From Todiramphus chloris collaris (lineage: Eukaryota; Chordata; Aves; Coraciiformes; Alcedinidae): 64,000 nt of DNA. Below the pieces are notes generated by a model. That model saw nothing but the letters and a program-made list of their open reading frames with translations, was not told the origin of the DNA and did no database searches. Position numbers and translations under genes: made by a program. Each line of letters opens with the position of its first letter. The first letter of the stretch is position 1. The stretch is from the NCBI GenBank assembly GCA_025345505.1, contig JANVCC010000076.1:13346057-13410056 (forward strand). Direction: 5' to 3'. Shown piece after piece: positions 1-12,976 of the stretch.

Positions 1-1851
1 GGGATGCCCAGGAGGAAAGAATTTAAAGCCTTCAGGAAATACTGTTTTTTTTCCATGGAGGGGGTGGCTAAAGACAGCTGCAGGTTCAGTCTGCACTTCC
101 TCCAACCCAGCTCCACTTAAGTCTGCTCCATTTGAGAAGCTGGACAGCCATGCCAGCGTAGCAACATGCTAAGGGCTCAGAAAAATACTTGACAAATAAA
201 GAATTCAAGCAGCAGTTTGGGACATGAAACCTTAAAGTTTTAGGTACCTTTGTTCATTCAGATGAGTCCTCTCTCAACTTCAGATTATTAATATGCTGGA
301 AAAACCTGGCAAAAGAAATTCAAAATTTCAGGGAAGAAAATTCCACATGACTTCAGTTACTCAGTGGAAACAATTACACAATCACACTGCAAAAGATGGT
401 GGTGTGGAAGAGAGCAAACTGTCAGAAGTGAGAAAAGAATGTAAAAGAAGGAGAAAGACATGCTTCTGCAAAGAAGAGACAGTCTGAAGTCTAAACAGAC
501 TCCATCTAACAATTCATAGGTGAAGGCCTGAAACATTACAGAAGACTCAGTAAAACTATTTTTGTGGACTGCACTGTGAAAATGGTCAGTCCCAACATTT
601 GAAAAGCTTTTTAAGAAAGTAAAATATGATTGGTAGTGTTGTTAAGGAAGAATAATGAAGCAATTCTCTACATTAAAAAAAAAAAGTTGCACATAAACAT
701 TTTTGTGGTATGTAAACCATAAATTGAAATTTTTATTTTGATACACTCTTTAAGCTGCCAGTGCTGTCAGTGCTGGTTTAGGGCTCTCCATATAAAGAAA
801 TGTTTACCCCAAACTGAGGATTTTTTAAATTGTTATACTCATATTTCTCATGTAATTTTGCATTCCTTCATTCTGACATTCTAATCTGTGCCAGGTTTGA
901 TATGCTATGCTCTCCCAGTTGAAGTTAGAAAAGAAAAGCCATTTCAGGTAGCAACATATATTATATGAAAAGAAAGAAAAACTTTAAGTGGGAATAGTAG
1001 TGAAAATGTAGAAAACACTCCTGAAAAATGGAGAATAAAAGACATATTAAGGACTGCATAGACAATGTTCAGAATCCCCTCTTCTGGGGATTGCACTGTG
1101 GCTCGGTGCAGACAGATATTTGGGATGACTGAAATCTGAGACTGTTGAGCTTGGACCTCTGATGAGTGGCAGCAGCACTTCCTGTACTTCTCAGTTGTTT
1201 GTGGGATGCTGCTGAGCCTACACAACCCAACTGTGCAGGTTCTGGCTCTTTTTTGAGGGAGATGGTAGGGAGGAAAGGATATTTTCCAAGTTTCCAGTCA
1301 CCTGTTCTAAAACAAGGACATTGCACAAGAGGTTCGTGAATGCACATATGACAGCATCCAATCACTGCAGCCTGGCTCTGAGTCACAGCTGCAAGTGTCT
1401 TTAACTGTGGCAGTGAAGAAAATTGTAAAAGGGTGGGGATGCTTCCTGAAATCTGATAGGAACACATTTCTGTACATCCTTGACACCAAATCAGTTAGGG
1501 ATGGCACCCATCAAGTGCACAAAGAGGAGAGGTATCTCTTTATAACTTGGAAAACACATCCTACCTCTCATACCAAATACTCTAGGGCTCCCACCTCAAA
1601 AATTGCTCAGGTTATCTCCCAACCCAAAACTCCTATTCCATAACCTCTTCTATTCTACACACCTATACAGTTTCACAGACAAGGATAGGAAAAAAAGCAA
1701 TAGATTATAATAGAAACAGTTCTCAAAAAACAGGATAATGCATTTGTTATGGTAGTTTCAAACTATGATAATGACATGTTCTTTGAGTACAGTGCTGCTG
1801 TTTCTCATTCTTGTTGCTGTACTAGATAGAGAAGAAACACTAAGCTATTTA
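1..1851. other. Intergenic DNA, nothing recognised
   Basis: AT-rich single-copy-looking sequence. Open frames here are short (the longest is about 130 codons), unlinked, and show no domain or motif I recognise. It lies more than 24 kb beyond the predicted 3' end of PDGFC. I see no repeat, RNA gene or conserved-looking exon in it. Confidence 0.6.
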
Positions 1852-2562
1852 GAATCATAGAATTGTTGGGATTGGAAAGGACCTTAAAGATCATCTAGTT
1901 CCAACCCCCCTGCCATGGGCAGGGACACCTCCCACTAGAGCAGGTTGCTCAGATCCCCATCCAGCCTGGCCTTAAAAACTACCAAGGATGGGGTTCCACC
2001 ACCTCTCTCGGCAACCTGTGCCTGTGGCTCACCACCCTCATGGGGAAGAAATTCTTCCTAATGTCCAACCTGAATTGACCCATCTCTAGTTTTAATCCAC
2101 TCCCTCCAGTCCTATCGCTGCCCGACAACCTGAAAAGTCCCTCCCCAGCTTTCTCGTAGGCCCCCTTCAGATACTGGAAGGCCACAAGAAGGTCTCCCTG
2201 GAGCCTTCTCTTCTCCAGACTGAGCCACCCCAACTCTCTCAGTCTGTCCCCATAGGAGAGGTGCTCCAGCCCTCTGATCATCCTCGTGGCCCTTCTCTGG
2301 ACACATTCCAGCATGTCCATATCCTTCTTGTAACAGGGCTCCAGAACTGGACGCAGTGCTCCAGGTGAGGTCTCACAAGAGTGGAGTAGAGGGGGAGAAT
2401 CACCTCCCTCGCCCTGCTGGCCACACTTCTCTTGATGCAGCCCAGGACATGATTGGCTTTCTGGGCTGCAAGAGCAACTGATGGCTCATGGTGAGCTTCT
2501 CATCCATCAGCACTCCCAAGTCCTTTCCTTCAGGGCTACCCTCAAGCCAGTCATTGCCCACT
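1852..2562 (-). mobile_element. CR1 LINE fragment, 5'-truncated
   Basis: Read on the minus strand, this ends in the CR1 3' tail (complement of AATCATAGAATTG at 1852) preceded by the usual stretch about giving ground to the tail (GGTTGGAACTAGATGATCTTTAAGGTCC type). Upstream it encodes the C-terminal part of the CR1 reverse transcriptase ORF2 in one open frame (about 1979-2320, with the typical [15 protein letters not shown] and LREL.. SLEKRRL blocks). It starts within the reverse transcriptase region near 2562, so it lacks ORF1, endonuclease and the catalytic RT motifs. It is a relatively young-looking copy because the C-terminal frame is still open for over 110 codons. It is not an independent gene. 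Confidence 0.93.
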
Positions 2563-2774
2563 GTAAAGAAATCAATAAATGGCATTATATACAGTGTGTA
2601 AAAAAGTGAAATTACTTTTATCAGAGTAAATATTTATAGACCTTTGACTTTAAAATATTGAGGTATCATTTAGTAAAGAGTTTTTGTCTGTAGTTCAGAA
2701 ATATGGATTCTGGTAAAAAGAAACAATCTAGACATACTCTTTTCTTTCCCACAGCATCCAGGTATCCTCGTTAG

Positions 2775-3845
2775 ACCATTATGTGTGGTGGGTCTGGATG
2801 GGTGGTCTGCTAGATAGGTGAAAACCTGCCTGGGCCCTGAGGCCCAAAGAGTGGGTGGTTAATGGTGCATGCTTTTCCTGGAGGCCAGTTATGACTTTTT
2901 TCAGGGGTTTACCTTAGGACCTCCTTTTTCTAATATCTTTTTCAGTGACCTGAAGGAGAGGTCGGAATTCACCTTCACTGAACTTTCAAATGGCACTAAT
3001 TGTTGCATGCAGCAAATCTGCTTGAAGGCATGGCCACCATCCAGAAGCACCTAGGCAGGCTGAAGGGATGTGCTGACAGGAACCATAACAAACAAAACAA
3101 GGACAAAGGCAAAGTTTCATCCATCCTTGGATGGATGAAAGCCTTGCACTGGTACAGACTGACTGTCTGTGGAGCAGCTCTGTAGAGAATATCATCATGG
3201 GTGGTAAGCTAAAGATGAACACACTCTGGTAGTGTTGAGGGGTAGCAGTGTTTGAGTCTGTATCATCACAAAAAAATATATGGTGGCAAGGAAGCTGCCC
3301 ATTCCCCTTACTTAGCACTTGTTATACCATATCTAGGGTACTGCGTCCATTTTTGGGCCTTTTGAACAGGAAGGGAAAAAGACATTGATAAACTGGAGGA
3401 TGTTCACTGGGGGGCTGCCAAGATGTCTGGAGTCTGGAGTAGGTGTGCAGGTGTCTCGTGAGGAGAGTCTGAGGATTATTCATCTGGGAGAAAGGATGGC
3501 TTCAGGATTACTGAACAGCAGCCTCCCAGTGGCTACGGTAAGTTTATCAAGAAGACAAATCCACAACAGTCCATGGTAGAAGGCTGAGAGACAGCACACA
3601 GAAACTTAAACAAGTGAGGTCCCACTGGAAATAGGAAAATACTCGTTTACTATGAAGTCAGTCAAGCAGCAGAACAGGCTGCTGGAAGAGGCTGTGCAGT
3701 CTCTGGCCTTGAAGGCTTTTAAGACACAAGTGGATCTAGCTGTGAGCAGCCTGGCTGACCTCAGGACTGACTCTGGTTTGAGCAGGGGTTGGGCTAGAGA
3801 CCTCCTGGCGCCATTTCCAACCTGAATTAATCTTTGATTCATTTT
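2775..3845 (+). mobile_element. Old, eroded CR1 LINE fragment
   Basis: Plus-strand order follows the CR1 ORF2: a block resembling the GTGGGTCTGGATGGGTGG segment at about 2787, then TTCAGTGACCTG at about 2942 (the sequence before the FADD box), the linker, and the C-terminal segment with CAGAACAGGCTGCTGGAAGAGG and GACTCTGGTTTGAGCAGG. It ends in a decayed tail (AACCTGAATTAATCTTTGATTC, about 3820-3841). Reading frames are destroyed by many indels and stops, and the block contains internal losses, so this is much older than the neighbouring minus-strand copy at 1852-2562. The 5' limit is uncertain by some tens of bases. Confidence 0.8.
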
Positions 3846-6800
3846 GTGGTTTAGGACCTTTCCTGGAGCTGTCTAATCACTACCTTCTTTAACATTCTTT
3901 TGCTTTAGCATGAAAATCTTTTAAACTATTTCTAAAAGTACATCCCTCAAAATAGCTATTTTATTCTAGGTAAGTACTTTCATTATAGATGTATATATAT
4001 TTAAATTCTGAGTACTGCAGCTTATTTTGAAGACCTTTTCATAAAATAATGAAAGCAAAAGCAAGCCTTTAAAATGAAATCTAGATGAGCTATGTAGGAA
4101 TGAATTCATGCCTAAGGATATTCTGTCATATTTAAATGTAGGGAAGTATAATTACAAGTGCTAAAAGTAGAAAACAGAGCTCCTTAGATAAAGAAATTAA
4201 GACTTATTTAAGAAAAATAAAAGGAACTGCAAATGCCTGTGTGACTTAAGTTTCCTTTTTTTTGTTACTATGGCTACAATAAAGAATTACCAAAGGAGAG
4301 AATTGGATTGGTACGGTATTAAAGATTTGGCATTCTAATTAGTATTCTCCTTTTATTACTCTGATAGCCACATAATCCAGAGACATTTCTTCTAAATCAC
4401 TTAACTGAATACTTTTAGTATTGCTTTGCAAGTAAATGCTAACTCTATTTCTTACACGTTTGTCTGTATCTAAAAAAAAACAAACCTGTTTCAGTTAGAC
4501 TACTTTTGAAGTCTAGACTTCACCATTTTTTTAAACATTCCAGACAGCCATTTATTTTCAGCTTTCTAGTGATAGTATTTTCTTTTGCACAAGTATTATA
4601 TAGTATGCTTCCTTTGATATATAACCATTTATGTGGTGCCTCTACACTTTTGGCCACACAAAACTGTATGTGTAATTGAACATAATCTTTCTCTATCCAA
4701 AAATGTCCCTTCTAAACCGAAACACATCCAGTTTTTACACCATTTTAATTACGTATTTTTATCATATTTTTCTAACTTTATAAAAATATCTTCAAAGCCA
4801 AGCTGTCTATTGTGTGCTTGAAAAATGACATACTACATTTCTCACCTGAATGACTATACTCCTGTCTTATTTTGTAATCTAAGTTTGCAAAATGTGCATA
4901 CACAAATAAAATTATGCAAAGCTGCTTACAAATAAAAACAAGAGAGAAAGAAATAAGATACTTTTCTTGAACACAGTTATATATTCAAATGTCAAACCAG
5001 TTAGTGAAAAAGAACACTACATGGAAAAACCAAGAGGTGAGTAATTTCTGTGTGTTAGGCACTGAGGCTGGACTCAGATTTTGATTCATTCTTGTCTCTG
5101 TCACATACTTGATAAGGGACAAGCTATCTAATCTCCTTTCTGCCCGGGGTGGTAGTTCCTAAAGCTGATGTGCCTGCTGGCTGCCTCAGTCCTGCTATTC
5201 TCCCTGTCTCAGCTCTAACCCTGACTGAGCCATCTCAGTATGAAAAGCTATATGGACGGGTTTTGTTTTCCCCTCCCAGCTTTTTCTATAGCTTTAAGGT
5301 ACTGAAACATCCTAAGGCAAGGATGGACAACCATTAGAGCGAGCATGAAGTGAGGATTGCTCATTTGCCAGACAAACATGACCAGCAATAACCCTGAGTG
5401 AGACTTAGTTACACTGCATGGGACAGCAGTTTCAGTTTCTTTGTCTCTAACATTGGCTTAGTGTTGGTTTCCTCTTTCTTTCTTCCTTATTTATCCTAAT
5501 TTTTCACCTGTAGCTTTAATTTTTTTTTTTTGCAGTGAGCTGCTTAGGTTAGGCCTGAAAATATTTGTGGACATTTATTAGCTATACATAAAGACCATGA
5601 TGTTAGAGGCAGAAAAGGAGGCAACAAATGTATTTCTGCCAATAACATGTTAAAATTAAAGGCTTCTGGCAATGTATTTCAGCAGATGTGTAAAAGTATG
5701 ATAAATATTTGAAAACACTGAAGGACAGTTACACTCACACTCTTCATCATTACTATTAATAGGTATTTTTTTTATAGATGTATTAACAGCAAAATCTGCA
5801 ATAATAAGAACAAACAAACCACAGGGACTTCCTTGGAAACCTTGCTGACTCAAACACAGAACTAAGGGTCATCAGTGAACCCCATTTTCATCACAAACTG
5901 ATTTGTTTGCTGTTATGTCTGATCTGGAAAGAATATTCTGCTCCAGAAACAGTAAATTGGACAAATTTATCCAATCCATTCTGCTTACTATTTGAGCAGG
6001 CTATAATTGTATTTGGACATGCCTAAGAGACATTAACTTTTTTTTTTCCAAAGAAACAGGAACAACTGGAGATTTGACTGAAAGAATGGACAAACTATGT
6101 TTGAGGAAATTAAGGGTTACAAAACTTCTGTAGGTGAAATATTGGTATCTGAACAAAACCCCACTGGTTCCCAAGAAATAACTGGACAGAAGATGCTCAT
6201 ATTTCTCTTTTTGCAAACTGCCCAGGGACACCAGACATGAGGTAGGACAGTGCTACTGATTATGTGTGTTAGCAGAAAGCTAGCTTTTTAACATGAAGTG
6301 TATAGGTGCAATTACCTAAAAGTTCTCCAGACCTGTGGGCTTGGAGATACATAGTATGTGTGACTTGAGAATAGTTCTTAGCAATGTTCATCCACCTTGC
6401 AGAGCTCACTGAAATGTCTGAACAGCAAGGAAGCACAGCTCAGTTATCTGCATGGATGGACAAGACAAAAACCTGCGTGAAAGTGCAGCCAGATAACACA
6501 GGGGTCTGGGCATCTTCCAGTAAGCAACATGAGCCTCATAGCAACAGTCCTTACAAAGACAAATGCTGTGTATAAACACATGTGTACTCAGACAATTTTT
6601 AAAGTAACCTTCTTCAAAAGTTTATATGGGCACTACACATACATAAGACGTCTGATTGACTACAGTAGGATCACTCATGTATGTTAAACCGAGCCCACCA
6701 GTAAACCTTTGAAGAGGAAAGCTCTTGGGGTATATGTGAAATGTCCTAGTGACGAGTTTCTGACAGTGAAATTCTTTAGGAAACTCAGATCAGGACAAAG

Positions 6801-9800
6801 CTTTAGGAGAAATTCACTGGGGAAAGGCCCAATGATAAACTGCCACACTACCCAGCTGCTACCAACAGACGGGTAGCAGTCCTGGCACACTGAGCAGTCT
6901 TTACAGTGCCACAGTGAGAACTTGGAGCTGGAAAGGAGACACAGGTAGCAAAAACATAGAAGTGAAGTGGCAGGGAAATTTCTGATTAATTTTTGCATAA
7001 AAAGCAATGACCTCACATAAGAAGTTTTTTATCCACCATATGCTATTAGCAAACAAACACAGAAAAAAAACACATTTGTTCCAAAAGACAGGTATTTGTC
7101 AGCTACTGCAGCAACATCAATCACTTGGCATGCAGACTGAAATATCTGAAGAGAAGGACACAAAGTACACAACCTTAATTCTTCCATTAAAGGCTTTATA
7201 GAGCTAACAGAGCTGCAAGAATTCTGCAATGTAAAGACATTCACCAAAACCCATACATAATCTTTACAAGGAAACTTAAAACTGATCTGGGAAGTTTGGT
7301 GTCAGTGGCTACTTTAAACCTCCTTCATCTCAGTATAAGCAGCTAAAGAATCTTTGGAGAAAACCAATAAATATGTTGGCAAAGCACTAAAACTGTGATC
7401 CTTAGGGAGACTGCATAACTAATCAAGGTGGATTCATTGTTGTTAGCACCGGTATCAAAGCTCTTGTGTGAAGGAGACAAAGCAAAGCCTCTGTCAGAGG
7501 ACATCAGGCAGATCTAGACCTGACCATGTTTAGGAAACATTGCACAGCCTTCTTTGAAAAAAACCTTGCCCACATCAATGACACTCACAATTCAAGTACT
7601 GCATTTGTTACCATCATGTGACAATGCTGTCTCCTTGACCTATGAAAACAAAGTAAAAAATAACAAGTAGAGTTCTGGAACTGTCAGGAGTATTTGAATT
7701 ATTTTAAGCTACTGTAAGACTTTGCTATTAAATTTGTGTGCAAGATGCTCAGGTGTTACAAGGATGAGCTACAATAAAAAAATCAACAAACTGTTGCTGA
7801 TAATATTAGTGACTTACAAAATAACAGTACCACTACCACCCTAACACATATAATTCTAAACAATTTCAATTTAGAAAATAGATGCAAAACCACAAAGATT
7901 TTATGATTCATTCTATGACACATTGCATCTTAAAGGGATGTGAATAACTGTTACTTCAACAATCAAACATTCACTACTAACTTTATGCTATTGTTGGGCA
8001 TGAAATGGCACATAAGCACAAACATGATAATTGCTGTGTGGCACTAATTAATTGTATCACATATTGTTACTATCTAGAACAGAAATTCAAGCAACTGCAC
8101 TACAGATCCTTTCCATCCATTTTCCTCAAACCCATGTAAATCTGTAAATAGAACTGTGGGGGAAGCATTCACATCTAATGTCTGCTGTTTGTGCTTATGA
8201 ATGAGTCAGATATTCTATTAAGTCTTTGGTGTAGGTGGGATGTTCAATGTCTGGGTTGCCTATTGAAATACTGCAGTCAGAAGAAATCAGTTGTCTCTAG
8301 TATAATCACTTGGATAAGAAAAAGGCATTAGCATGGCACTGATGTATCATGTAGGCACAGCAGAAGCTAATCATAACTTAGAACAGTTAAAGCATTTTTC
8401 GACCATGAATCTTGAAGTTCTTATAATTAGGTTTTTTCTTCTCTAAATGCAACTTCTCCTAAGGAGTGATAAAAATAAGTGAGAAGGGAAAAAAGAATCC
8501 ATCATAAAATCTTACCAAGTTCTTTACAAACAGAGCTTTCAGATCAGCCTATAAATAATTCCAATCTCTTCACAACATAAATAAATTTTAGAAAAAAAAA
8601 TTTTAGAAAAAACCATAAATTTTCTTCATTTCTCTTAAGACTTATCCCATATCTTATTTCTGAATAACTTTTCCATTCTAAGAAAAAAAAATGTTAGATA
8701 TACTAATAACAAATATATAAATATAAAATAAATGTTAAATTTAAATAAATCAATAATAAATATGTAAATAAATACTAAAACCTTAATTTCCTGATCATAA
8801 TTACAACATAAATTATGTACATGATTTTCAATACTGGTCTATTCTCATTTTTTTCAAGAGGAATTTCATTTATTTGGACATTAAAGTAATTTATTTGGAC
8901 AGTAAAGAGTGATAAAAACTTCTGTAAATCACATTCACATGTATGCTTACCTAAATAATCTATTCAGCTATTAAGATACTAAAAGTATCTCAAAAATTCT
9001 TAAGGGTCAACTGATCATACAAATTATTAATATATAATATACATGGATAACATTTATCTTGTATATTTTACTGTCATTTAAGCTTTCTCTCAGTTGCCTT
9101 AATATATCAATCTCCACTGTTAATCAATTAAGGTATTAATCTCCCTTGTTTCCCTAAATTCATTATTTTCTCTTCAAAAAAGGCAAGCAAATAATCTGAA
9201 AGAGGATCTGATGTACATTATCTAGTCAGCTTCCTGTGTTATTTTTCCCTTTAGGTGGTTCACTGAAATAAGCACCACAATGCACATCAAGTGCATATCT
9301 AGTCAAAGAAAACACATTTCTTAAGAACTAGTATTTCTTTCACAAACTTTCCACTGAGACCCTTCTTCATCTGAAAAAGTTTGTTTTTCTAGATTTTATC
9401 TGTTTAGTCTGATTACCTATACATTTCTGAAAACGTGTAACACTCAGACACAAAAGTGATGCAATACACCAATGACTCAGTCTCCAAAGAGGTCTTGTCT
9501 TAAGCAGCTTGAAAGGCACCATTATAATATCACTGTATTTATTAATAAACTGAATACATTGATTCAAAATACCATGTGACCTTCAAGCTTTAACACATTA
9601 AACCAAGAATCTACATATTTATGTACTGTTCCCCAAAATTTCAGGATTATTAGCAGTTGATTAAAAAGGAATATGCAGAATTGTCCATGGAAGTATACTG
9701 TCTGGATGTTCTGCTGGTTCTGCTGGTTATTATTTCTTTGCAGTGCAATCATATCATGAATATTACTTAAGGTGTATTTTCAGTGTTCAATTAATGTCTC

Positions 9801-10972
9801 TGCACACGTAATGGCCAATGTATTATGGAATGGTGACAAGAATTCTGTATCTGCCAAAATGAACAAATACAAAACCTGTTCATTGAGATAAAGGTGGCCT
9901 GCATGTACAACTCACAAATTGTCAGCTCTCTATCCCTAATTAAACTCAGTCAACTCTTACAGCTTGGAAATGAAGGCTTGAACAGCTTCAGTGTCAGGCC
10001 AGTCATCTAAACATCTAGTCCCTCTTCTTGTATCCAAAGCGTAAAAGAACATTTTTTTATAGCCAAGTACTCTCTGAGTAATTTCTTGGAATAATTGCTA
10101 ATAAAAGAACTCTGGGAGCAGCAGGAAAGGACACGTCAGCCATCTCCCCTCTTTGTACAAACTTAACCACCCCACTTGTTTAACAGACATAAAAAGCAGA
10201 GAGAAGCTCTCCATGGACTTCATTAGGACATCAACTTGTTGCACTGTCACCCAGTGTTGTGTTTAGCATCCATACCCTCCCCTTGTCTTCTGATAAGGTT
10301 GTCACCACAGCCACAACTTACTTTCAGGTCCATTAAAGAGCATCCAAACAGTTCCTCCTGTGGTAACATCTTACCTTGTCCACCAGAGCCACCTAATTCC
10401 AGGTGGATGCTTAATTACTTAGAGGACATCCAATACTTGCAGAAGAGTTAGAGCTGGATTTTTTGTGAAGTGTGCAGCTTAAATGCATGGTTTCTTAAGG
10501 GAACTTTAATGTATATCTATACACAAGAACAATAAAACCTGTCCCCCTTGATCTTTCTGGTAGTATTTGTGAGATGGCTGAGGTTTTTTTCCACATTTTC
10601 AGTAAGGATTTGGTCTTTCTGCTCCTTACAATATAAATTCTCCTCTAGCCCACTCAGGTACATCAACTGAAAAGAACCTACAGAAAACTATGGGAGAAAC
10701 ACATTATTCAGTTCGGCCTCTTTCCTGTAATGTCAAGCAAAAGACATGTTAGTGAATGTCTTCTATGATTTTCTGCATCTGCTTTCAGACAAGATAAGAA
10801 ATGCCTGATTAAAAACACAAAGGGTTAAAGCATTATGTACAGAGGGCTAATATGTGGGAGTTGATTTTACACATAGTGAAATTCTTTGTGTGTGAAAATG
10901 CATATAACCCATTCAAGAAAGTGGTGCATCATGATTTACACAAGAGGGCTCACAGATTGCACCTATTGGAAT
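3846..10972. other. Intergenic DNA, nothing recognised
   Basis: About 7.1 kb of AT-rich sequence without a supportable gene or interspersed repeat. The part around 8580-8780 is particularly AT-rich. Open frames are short and in no consistent strand or frame order. Confidence 0.55.
8690..8775. repeat. A/T-rich low-complexity tract
   Basis: Nearly pure A/T with repeated AAATA and TAAAT words. No exact period holds over its length, so it is a low-complexity tract and not a clean microsatellite. Confidence 0.7.
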
Positions 10973-11077
10973 AAAAAAAAAAAAAATTAGAAACTTGGTT
11001 CTGATCTCACGTATCTGAGATCAAAAGGTGCCATTCAGAGAAGGCTTTTATATCTTTTCTTCCCCTCCCCCCCCCCC
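10973..11077. repeat. Left copy of a ~105 bp duplication abutting an assembly gap
   Basis: This copy consists of A14 (10973-10986), a 52-base unique segment (10987-11038), a noisy C/T-rich stretch, and a C run that stops exactly at the gap. The same order recurs right after the gap at 11178-11282, with the 52 bases identical. The best explanation is one locus assembled twice because the A and C homopolymers stopped the reads. Confidence 0.85.
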
Positions 11078-11177
11078 NNNNNNNNNNNNNNNNNNNNNNN
11101 NNNNNNNNNNNNNNNNNNNNNNNNNNNNNNNNNNNNNNNNNNNNNNNNNNNNNNNNNNNNNNNNNNNNNNNNNNNNN
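11078..11177. other. Assembly gap (100 N)
   Basis: Exactly 100 N, the conventional size for a gap of unknown length. It is flanked by a C homopolymer on the left and an A homopolymer on the right, and by two copies of the same sequence. Confidence 0.99.
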
Positions 11178-11282
11178 AAAAAAAAAAAAAATTAGAAACT
11201 TGGTTCTGATCTCACGTATCTGAGATCAAAAGGTGCCATTCAGTTTTGGATTTTTTATCCTTTCTTCCCCCCCCCCCCCCCC
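11178..11282. repeat. Right copy of the duplication flanking the gap
   Basis: A14 (11178-11191), then 52 bases (11192-11243) identical to 10987-11038, then a C/T-rich stretch ending in a C run. Differences between the copies are confined to the parts beside the homopolymers. This pattern fits sequencing noise or haplotype difference, not an old genomic duplication. Confidence 0.85.
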
Positions 11283-12691
11283 AAATATCTAGGATTATAT
11301 TAAACTGCTTTTCTTTTCCAAAACAATGTAAAACAAACCAAATTTTACTGAAGTCCCATCCTTAATTTGATTTAAAGTCAATAGACTTTGAGACATGCCT
11401 AAAATTTCAAAGCTTCCAGAGACTTACACAACAAATTTGTACAGCATCGTACATATTTACCAGGTGAGGCTTGGATGCAATATAACCAAGACCACACCAT
11501 TTTGTTTCTGAGCCAACCAGTTGAGAGATGGCAGTCATTACCTCCCATACAGCACTACATATGTGCTCAGACTGCACCTCCCATGAGCTACAGTGTCTTC
11601 ACACAGCTTTCCCTAGCACTTCCATTTCTAGGTTTAAAGTGGCTTGGAGGGATCAGCTCAAAACTTTCTACCCTTGCTGACTCAGGAATGTCCTTAGACT
11701 TTGACATACTGAAGACTCAGGTGTACAGAAGTATTTGGGTTCCTAAATTCATGGGCTAGGCAGAATTTCAGTACCTAATTAAAAAAGAGCAATCCACAGG
11801 AAAGAAACTTGCCTTCTACTTGGGCAGGGGAGAGCCTGGAGAACCTGAGTTTTCCAGCATGCCCCTGGGTGCAAAGGCCCTAGGTTCAGCCTACAGAGTA
11901 GTCTATGGGACATGGACAGTGTCAGAGTCTCAGGTGCCCCTCTCACACAGGCTACACCAGAGTCACAAACAGGGGCTCTTCAGGAGGTGCAGCCTAAATT
12001 GAGGTAAGAGTGATTTCACAAAAGGCTATAGGCAAAGGTCCAAATCCAGGACTCCCATCTTCCTAGCTCTAGCATTGCTCTAGTGTTTAGTTTTACCATG
12101 TAGCCCATGAGTTTTTTCTTTAATTGAATGGGAATATAGATTCAGCTGAAATAACAGAGTGCATCTTCACCCTACTTTTGCTATTAGCCTGGGGATTTAG
12201 GACAGCATCAGTGAAGCAGGTAGAAAAGGAAGCTGAAACCATTCATGTTTAGGAAGACATAGGATCGAGGCTCTTAAGATTTTGTTGAATAACCCTCCTT
12301 TAGTCAAAAATAATACCAATATGTCTCTGTTCTTAGTCTGTAAGTCCTGCCTCTGTCCATTATAAACTCAGATGTAGTGTCACATTAATGCAATTACACC
12401 ATTTCAAGACGCAGACCAGCGACTGCACTGACATCATATGACCAGTTAGGTGCTAAATCAGACCTAAATGGCCTTTTTCCATCTTGCACCATCACAAAAT
12501 GGATGGATAATGTCAAATAACTAACACTGGGGACATGATGTTGAATCCTTTTGTGAATGTGGCCTTGTACAACTTCTAAAAGTGGTCTGGTTCACTTCAG
12601 TCTTTGGAATCTGCCTTTCATCACTTTCTGAATACCAATGTGAGCCTCATCAGTGAAGTGAGGGAAAAAAAATATATGACTGGTACCATAT
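11283..12691. other. Intergenic DNA, nothing recognised
   Basis: No coding exon, RNA gene or repeat recognised. Open frames at 11475-11759 and 11820-12002 have no recognisable motif and no supporting context. Confidence 0.5.
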
Positions 12692-12824
12692 TCAGGCTTG
12701 ACGAGGCTCTGAGTGACATGATCTAGTTGAGGATGTCCCTGCTCACTGCAGGTGGGTCAGACCACATGACCTTTAGAGGTTCCTTCCAACTCAGGGAATT
12801 AATTCCATGATTCTATGATATTAA
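12692..12824 (+). mobile_element. CR1 LINE 3' end (about 130 bp)
   Basis: This is the 3'-terminal piece of a CR1: a segment like GAGGATGTCCCTGCTCACTGCAGG, then GACCTTTAGAGGTTCCTTCCAAC, then the octamer tail CCATGATTCTATGAT at about 12807-12820. It has no coding part. It is a normal outcome of extreme 5' truncation during target-primed reverse transcription. Confidence 0.88.
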
Positions 12825-12953
12825 CTTAGCAGAATCATTTGAATGTTCTTGAAATTTCTAGTTCTCCTGCAACTTAGAGAAATCATCTAGAAATTTTCTT
12901 TATATGCCTCTGTTAGGCAATGAGTTTTAAGTTCAAGGAAAAGCAAGGAAGGG

Positions 12954-12976
12954 AAAAAAAAAAAAAAAAAAAAAAA
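12954..12976. repeat. Poly(A), 23 bases
   Basis: Uninterrupted A23. I see no retroposed body or AATAAA immediately upstream, so it is called only as a homopolymer. Confidence 0.95.

Noticed and set aside
11078..11177. Gap flanks read as a true tandem duplication
   Set aside because: Identity is perfect except beside homopolymers, and the copies abut a standard 100-N gap. An assembly artefact is much more likely.
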